DNA of 18,447 nt, taken from an uncultured Collinsella sp. GTDB lineage: Bacteria > Actinomycetota > Coriobacteriia > Coriobacteriales > Coriobacteriaceae. Position 1 is the stretch's first letter, and the number at the start of each line of letters is the position of its first letter. The notes beneath the pieces are model-generated. The model saw only the letters and a program-made list of their open reading frames with translations, made no database searches and had not been told where the DNA came from. The position numbers were made by a program, and so were the translations under genes. This document shows, one piece after another, positions 14,417 to 18,447 of the stretch. The stretch is from the NCBI GenBank assembly GCA_902464645.1, contig CABQKL010000032.1, positions 1 through 18,447 of the forward strand, written 5' to 3'.

Positions 14417-15698
14417 TTTGCCCCGCACCCCGTTTTGCCGTATTCATCATCTGGGAGAGCAGCATTTTTTGCTCGGCATCATACCGGAAGGAAACGCAAC
14501 GTTTCCCCTCACCGTTTAAGGCGTGGTTGGGGCACCCTCCCATGCACATGGGAAAAGCAAAGCACTCTTGGCATTCCGGGTCATCCGGCTCATATGCCAT
14601 CCAGTTAATCATGTTCTTGCTCAACATTGGCGGCTCGAAAATAGTTCCGACCCTCCGCTCCTTCATTCCAATGTCATCCCAGCACTTATACAAATCTCCG
14701 ACGGGATCAACCACGTACGAGTTGATTCCAACGGCGCAACATATCCCGAAATTCGTCCCACCAAAAGGTTGAACTTTGAAGCCCCGCGCAATTGCCCTTT
14801 TATAAAACTCAGTCTCCTCATACGAGAACTCTTTTACAGTAAAGCAGTGGCTGTCGTTCGCACATACCTGATTGATATCGTCAACAGGGGCTAAATAGAA
14901 GTGAACCTTATTCATCAGGCCATTTAGCTCGAGATAATCCAATAGCTCTTGAGCGGCCTCGATGTTGGTCTTGTCGACGTTGCTCCTTATCGAAATATCG
15001 ATGATGTCGGCACACTCTTTGACGTTCTTGAGAATACGTTCGTATGTAGGGCTTCCGTCGTGAAGAATCCTTCTCGAATCGTGATCCGACTTCGATCCAT
15101 CTATAGTCACTTGCGCGCTCGTCACACCACATGCCGCGAGCCTCCTTGCAACATCAGGCGTCAGCAGATAGCCATTTGTCACTATCGATGCGGAATATTC
15201 ACACGTTGGCCCCACGACATCTTTCAGATCCGACGTAATCCGTTCGATCATCTTCATTCCGAGCAGAGGCTCGCCGCCGTACCATCCAACTGAGAGACTT
15301 GCGATACCAGGATAGTAATCTTTCACGAACTTGGAGAGCTGTGTCAAAACCTCCTCGCCCATCGTCGTGTACGCCTGTCCCTTTTCATAGCAGTAGGGAC
15401 AGCAAAAGTTGCAAGCCATCGTTGGCGCAATGGTAAGGGACAGAGCAGTATTCGCAAAGCGCGCGGCGCGACTTTGCAACCTGATCTCCCCAAGCTCGTC
15501 CCTCTCCTCATTGACTAGGATGCCTCCCCTTATCAGCTCCGCGACAAGATCATCGGCATCCCGAACGTCCCCTTCTTGAATCCTTTTGAATTTCTGCGCT
15601 TATTCCGGATTTAACGACAGGATGCCGCCGGTTCGCGCATTCATGATAAGAAGACTTCCGTTATGTTCATGCACCACATTAAATTGCGACAGTTTCAC
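14400..15698 (-). pseudogene. Radical SAM/SPASM peptide maturase with in-frame TAA at codon 33
   Basis: The full frame runs from a GTG at 15698 (GGAG about 10 nt upstream) to 14400, 432 sense codons with one TAA at 15602-15600. Residues 1-73 (MKLSQFNVVHEHNGSLL, then GGILSLNPE, stop, AQKFKR, and LIRGGILVNEERDEL) look like the RRE-like N-terminus of Cys-rich-peptide maturases (CcpM/CLI_3235 class). The core has the 4Fe-4S motif C-x3-C-x2-C (full-frame residues 96, 100, 103) and WYGGEPLL. The C-terminal SPASM domain has GDLYKC, then C-x2-C-x5-C-x3-C-x11-C. Enzymes of this family install thioether or other crosslinks in ribosomal peptides. A 359-aa product could still start at TTG 15479, which has GGGGAG 6 nt upstream and would keep both Fe-S domains but lose the RRE. 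So this is a nonsense-disrupted gene, a restart product, or a TAC-to-TAA sequencing error. Confidence 0.85.
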
Positions 15699-15764
15699 TT
15701 CGCACCATCTCCATTTCCAATCAAATCCATATCGACCCTCAGACGCTGCGCATACGCCAGCGCA

Positions 15765-16553
15765 CTACCTTCTTCGATAAAAACTGCACGAAAGCAGCAA
15801 TAGACATGCGAGCGACACGATGACCGCATGGCCGCATGCAGCCATCAGGACCGTCCCGCCGGCAGCCCCGCACGCCCTCATCCAATAAGCCATGTGAACC
15901 GGGGGTAAAACGGTTGGGAAACTCATCGCGATAACAAGGCCCGCGAACGTTGCGACCAGCAAGGCTCCCGACACAAGAGATCTGATCCTGAACACCTCAT
16001 ATGCAACCGCAACCATCAGCGTATAAGCGGCGTCTATAACGATATTCGACAGGAGTGCCGAGGTCACATTACCAACCGTAAGGCTGTCTAGACCGCTTCC
16101 GGAGCACACGGCAAAGACCGCAGCGACACCGAGAGTAAACACGATGTAGGGGCACAGCGTATACACTTCGCAAGCCAATGTCTTTGCCGCAAACAGCTGC
16201 CAGCTGCGGAAGCCCCGAGCAATCGAAACTCCCCTTGCCGACACGCTCGTCGCATCACCGAATAGCGTCCCCGCCACAACAACAGAGACGATTGGGAAGA
16301 ACACCGTATGCGCCATGGAGACGACACTTAGCCAGGAAGAGATACCCGTTGGCCCAACCCCTATCGAGAAAAGATAGCCCGGATCGGCGGAAAAGCCAAA
16401 GAACTGGCCCTCTCCCCCTGCGGAGACCCATGCGCCGGACCCGGCAAACACATAAATCCCCGCGATGCCCAAATACATCAGCGCTATTATCACGGCGAGT
16501 TTCATTCTCCTTGCGCGGAACAGTTCCGCCCTGACCGACATCCCAAGATTCAT
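15765..16553 (-). CDS. ABC-2 type permease (second membrane subunit)
   Basis: This 262-aa integral membrane protein has about six hydrophobic segments (KLAVIIALMYLGIAGIYVFA; MAHTVFFPIVSVVVAGTLFG; CPYIVFTLGVAAVFAVCSGS; the segment around LLVATFAGLVIAMSF; and a C-terminal AVIVSLACLLLLSCSF). The loop GDATSVSARGVSIARGFRSW is typical of ABC-2/BcrB-like lantibiotic-immunity permeases. The ATG at 16553 overlaps the stop of the preceding permease in an ATGA junction and has AGGA about 10 nt upstream. Longer frames upstream are antiparallel or out-of-frame readings of the first permease. With the ATPase and the first permease it would form an immunity or export transporter. The radical SAM frame begins 66 nt downstream, and that gap holds no recognisable peptide gene. 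Confidence 0.85.
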   Translation of the reverse strand: MNLGMSVRAELFRARRMKLAVIIALMYLGIAGIYVFAGSGAWVSAGGEGQFFGFSADPGYLFSIGVGPTGISSWLSVVSMAHTVFFPIVSVVVAGTLFGDATSVSARGVSIARGFRSWQLFAAKTLACEVYTLCPYIVFTLGVAAVFAVCSGSGLDSLTVGNVTSALLSNIVIDAAYTLMVAVAYEVFRIRSLVSGALLVATFAGLVIAMSFPTVLPPVHMAYWMRACGAAGGTVLMAACGHAVIVSLACLLLLSCSFYRRR

Positions 16554-17368
16554 CGAACCGCCGTCCTTACAAATAGCGAGACGAGCGCAACTCCAACCGA
16601 CACAAGCACAGTGCCGCCCGCATACAGCAAAACCTGAATTACACCAACATTCTGCATACTCAGGGAACACAGGTTCATCAGGTAATACACGGGCGAGAGC
16701 ATGAGCAGCAAGCTGGGCTGACCGCTTCCGTATGTACTTGGGAACCACACCATCACAAATATCGAAACCGCTATTGCAACGACGCTGCTCGCCACCACAC
16801 TCCTCGTGAGCAAATACAGGGCGAAGGTAGCGGCGTACATCGAAATGAGCAGCAGCGCGATCATCAGCGCAATCGATACAAATTGGGCAAACCCTGAGCA
16901 CGAGGCCCCAACGTCCCATTGGGCCATCTTGGTTAAATACAGCGCAGTCGTAGAAAGAAGATACACGGCACCGACCAGAGTGCAGTTCACCAACAGCTTC
17001 GTGATCACAATCGCCGCCTGCGACACCCCTCGCGATCTCGATACGGCGTAAGCCACGGATTCAAAGTCTCTCGACGTGGCGTAAACCGCGTAGAGAATCG
17101 TCACCGGAATCCAGACCACTGTAGACGCAAAAGACGTCCGGGCAACAGAGCCCAAAACGTCCCCTGCATCCACTAGGTTTCCAATAAAACCTATAGCCCC
17201 TCCAAGCGTATACGGGTCATCACCGGCGACCATGATCAGCACCTCAGACGAAGTCGCAGCCGCAACCACATACAGCACAGCCGCAAGCGCAATCATCAGA
17301 GCGGTCGCCGGGTGCCTGGCGAGCAACCATACCTCGCTCCGAAAAGCTGAGATGAACTCGCGTTTCAT
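16550..17368 (-). CDS. ABC-2 type permease (first membrane subunit)
   Basis: This 272-aa membrane protein has a short cytoplasmic N-terminus (MKREFISAFRSEVWLLARHP) and about six hydrophobic helices (TALMIALAAVLYVVAAATSS; FASTVVWIPVTILYAVYATS; ITKLLVNCTLVGAVYLLSTT; FVSIALMIALLLISMYAATF; VVASSVVAIAVSIFVMVWF; the C-terminal LVSVGVALVSLFV). The DFESVAYAVSRSRGVSQA loop resembles the RxF-containing cytoplasmic loop of ABC-2 permeases. The start is the ATG at 17368, which shares one base with the stop of the ATPase gene (TGATG), a coupled junction. It is a distant relative of the next permease. The pair plus the ATPase matches BcrAB/LanFEG-like transporters that protect producers from their own peptide; substrate inferred from context. 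Confidence 0.85.
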   Translation of the reverse strand: MKREFISAFRSEVWLLARHPATALMIALAAVLYVVAAATSSEVLIMVAGDDPYTLGGAIGFIGNLVDAGDVLGSVARTSFASTVVWIPVTILYAVYATSRDFESVAYAVSRSRGVSQAAIVITKLLVNCTLVGAVYLLSTTALYLTKMAQWDVGASCSGFAQFVSIALMIALLLISMYAATFALYLLTRSVVASSVVAIAVSIFVMVWFPSTYGSGQPSLLLMLSPVYYLMNLCSLSMQNVGVIQVLLYAGGTVLVSVGVALVSLFVRTAVR

Positions 17369-18288
17369 CACAGCTCGCTCTCTCGACCGATGAGCTCCGA
17401 ATAAAACTCCTCAAGGCTCTTCCTATGAGAATACGCCTCCGCAACCCTCACACCTGCGGTCGAGAGCGCTTCGATTGCAATGCCCCGCCCTTCCTTTTTC
17501 TCCTCATAGCGCATAAGGACGCTGCCGTCCGGCAGAAAAGAATGTGAGGTCTCATCTCCGAGAACCGATCTCGTTCGCTCCAGATCGTCCACATGCAACA
17601 CGAAACCACCGCGGCATGACTTTTCCAGCTGAGGTGCGGTCATCCTTCGAATGAGGCGACCATGACTTATGAAGAGGTAATCAGTTGCCAGCTTGTGCAT
17701 CTCCTCAAGATTGTGGCTGGATACGAGAATCGTTTTACCTTGATCTTTATTAAGATGCGTAAGGATTTTTCTTACTTCGACTATCCCCATCGGATCCAGG
17801 CCGTTTGTCGGCTCGTCCAGGATCAACAGCTCCGGATCGCCCAGCAACGCTATGGCCAGATCGAGACGCCTCCTCATTCCCATTGAGAAGTTCTTCACTT
17901 TCTTCCCGCCGGCCTCCCCCAAACCGACGGTTGATAACACACCGTCGATGGAACGATCGGTGGGAAGCCCCCACTCAATACAGCGAACGACCAAGTTGTC
18001 TCGCGCGGTCAGATTAGGATACGAAGCATTGAGGTCGGGCATATAACCCAGCCTTTCCCTGCAGCTCCGTATTTCACGTCTCCCGGTTTGCCCAAACATC
18101 GAGATCGTTCCTGACGATGGCTCCGAAAGCCCCGTGATCAATCGAATTAACGTGCTCTTGCCGGCACCATTCTCCCCAATGAGTGCACACAGCTCGCCTT
18201 CCATTAAAGAGAACGAGACTGATTTAACCGCTTCAAACCCGCCATATCTCTTGGATATGGCACGCAATTCAACTGGGACTTCCCGCAT
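17368..18288 (-). CDS. ABC transporter ATP-binding protein (BcrA/LanF-like)
   Basis: This 306-aa ATPase has Walker A GENGAGKST (38-46), a Q-loop segment near LGYMPDLNASYPNLT, signature NFSMGMRRRLDLA, Walker B LLILDEPTNGLDP and the switch region VSSHNLEEMHKLATDYLFI. A C-terminal extension of about 85 residues follows (RRMTAPQLEKSCRGGF, then HSFLPDGSVLMRYEEK), as in ABC-2 drug or lantibiotic-immunity ATPases. I chose the ATG at 18288 because GGGGAGG lies 9 nt upstream; an ATG three codons earlier has the same site with no spacing. It heads the visible part of the operon and is translationally coupled to the first permease. Upstream codons in frame extend to the window edge but do not resemble the family and are left out. 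Confidence 0.93.
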   Translation of the reverse strand: MREVPVELRAISKRYGGFEAVKSVSFSLMEGELCALIGENGAGKSTLIRLITGLSEPSSGTISMFGQTGRREIRSCRERLGYMPDLNASYPNLTARDNLVVRCIEWGLPTDRSIDGVLSTVGLGEAGGKKVKNFSMGMRRRLDLAIALLGDPELLILDEPTNGLDPMGIVEVRKILTHLNKDQGKTILVSSHNLEEMHKLATDYLFISHGRLIRRMTAPQLEKSCRGGFVLHVDDLERTRSVLGDETSHSFLPDGSVLMRYEEKKEGRGIAIEALSTAGVRVAEAYSHRKSLEEFYSELIGRESEL

Positions 18289-18305
18289 GGACGACATCCT
18301 CCCCG

Positions 18306-18383
18306 TCAATAAAAAGGGACGACATGGCAATTGTGCGGGGTTATAGGTAACGTCGGTTCGCCCCCCATATTGCAATGCCACAT
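18306..18383 (-). CDS. 25-codon micro-ORF upstream of the ABC operon, doubtful
   Basis: An ATG-to-TGA frame codes for a 25-residue peptide beginning MWHCNMGGEPTLP and ending NCHVVPFY, with cysteines at 4 and 19 and an aromatic end. It lies 17 nt before the ATPase start. A GAGGGG motif precedes the ATG but only 2 nt away, poor spacing. It is shorter than usual RiPP precursors and shows no leader. It could be a leader peptide, a tiny substrate or chance. Confidence 0.2.
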   Translation of the reverse strand: MWHCNMGGEPTLPITPHNCHVVPFY

Positions 18384-18389
18384 CGCCCC

Positions 18390-18447
18390 TCAGGCGCTGC
18401 TGGCCAAAATATCTTTGAACAGTCTGTGCACGCCGTACGGCGTGCAC
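18390..18447 (-). CDS. Possible C-terminal end of an upstream gene (runs off window)
   Basis: One minus-strand frame enters from the right edge and ends ...YGVHRLFKDILASSA at TGA (18392-18390). The residues look like an ordinary protein end, but only 18 codons are visible. If real it would be the gene preceding the ABC operon, possibly the missing precursor or regulator. The first 22 nt of this stretch form a perfect palindrome. Confidence 0.2.
   Translation of the reverse strand, partial: CTPYGVHRLFKDILASSA
18426..18447. repeat. 22-bp perfect palindrome at the right edge
   Basis: GTGCACGCCGT is followed immediately by its reverse complement, with no loop. It stops exactly at the window end, so it may extend or be part of a larger repeat. 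It is about 140 bp ahead of the ABC operon and could be an operator. Confidence 0.6.

Noticed and set aside
16554..16919. N-terminal extension of the second permease
   Set aside because: It overlaps the first permease in another frame, is Cys/Arg-rich and unlike a permease. The ATGA junction at 16553 gives the natural start.
1..18447. CRISPR array, rRNA or complete tRNA
   Set aside because: No regularly spaced direct repeats and no rRNA or full tRNA signatures were seen on either strand by eye; the tRNA-like piece at 3553 lacks anticodon and T arms.

Overview
The window looks like the chromosome of a high-GC Gram-positive gut bacterium of the Coriobacteriia, most probably Collinsella. This is inferred from codon use (GC-rich third positions in murB and galE), the gene families and the intergenic style; no 16S or other marker is present. 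A GC-rich core is interrupted by several patches of lower GC that look acquired.

Positions 1-3471 (minus strand): a sugar-amine catabolic locus. A conserved hypothetical gene is followed by two tandem, overlapping GntR/UTRA regulators, an intergenic region with dyads and repeated motifs that may be operators, a two-domain SIS protein, and the first 40 codons of a second SIS protein that runs off the left edge. Tandem SIS proteins under GntR control are typical of PTS-coupled deglycase or isomerase pathways for amino-sugar and Amadori-type phosphates.

Positions 3472-5894: a stretch with a 31-bp-arm hairpin and a tRNA-like fragment, a LacI-family regulator (minus), and murB (plus) transcribed divergently. 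A LacI-type dyad sits at the probable murB promoter. Positions 5863-6583 hold a 689-bp, lower-GC segment bounded by two near-identical copies of the murB 3' end. It looks like the footprint of an element inserted at the end of murB.

Positions 6587-9416: two terminators, a Tat-type secreted coiled-coil peptidoglycan hydrolase (minus), and galE (plus) with its terminator.

Positions 9415-12510: an accessory island. Two broken transposase genes flank a two-gene operon: an ABC/RecF-type ATPase, and a small protein with a Cys-rich N-terminus and a PD-(D/E)xK-like motif. Its architecture is that of an ATPase-nuclease defence module, but I cannot match it to a named system.

Positions 12609-18447 (minus strand): an operon of overlapping or closely spaced genes encoding an ABC ATPase, two ABC-2 type permeases, a radical SAM/SPASM peptide maturase and a fused ABC exporter, ending in a terminator. 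This is the architecture of a RiPP (modified peptide) cluster. The maturase reading frame starts with an RRE-like N-terminal region that is cut by a single in-frame TAA at codon 33. No convincing precursor gene lies in the window; it may be upstream of the right edge.
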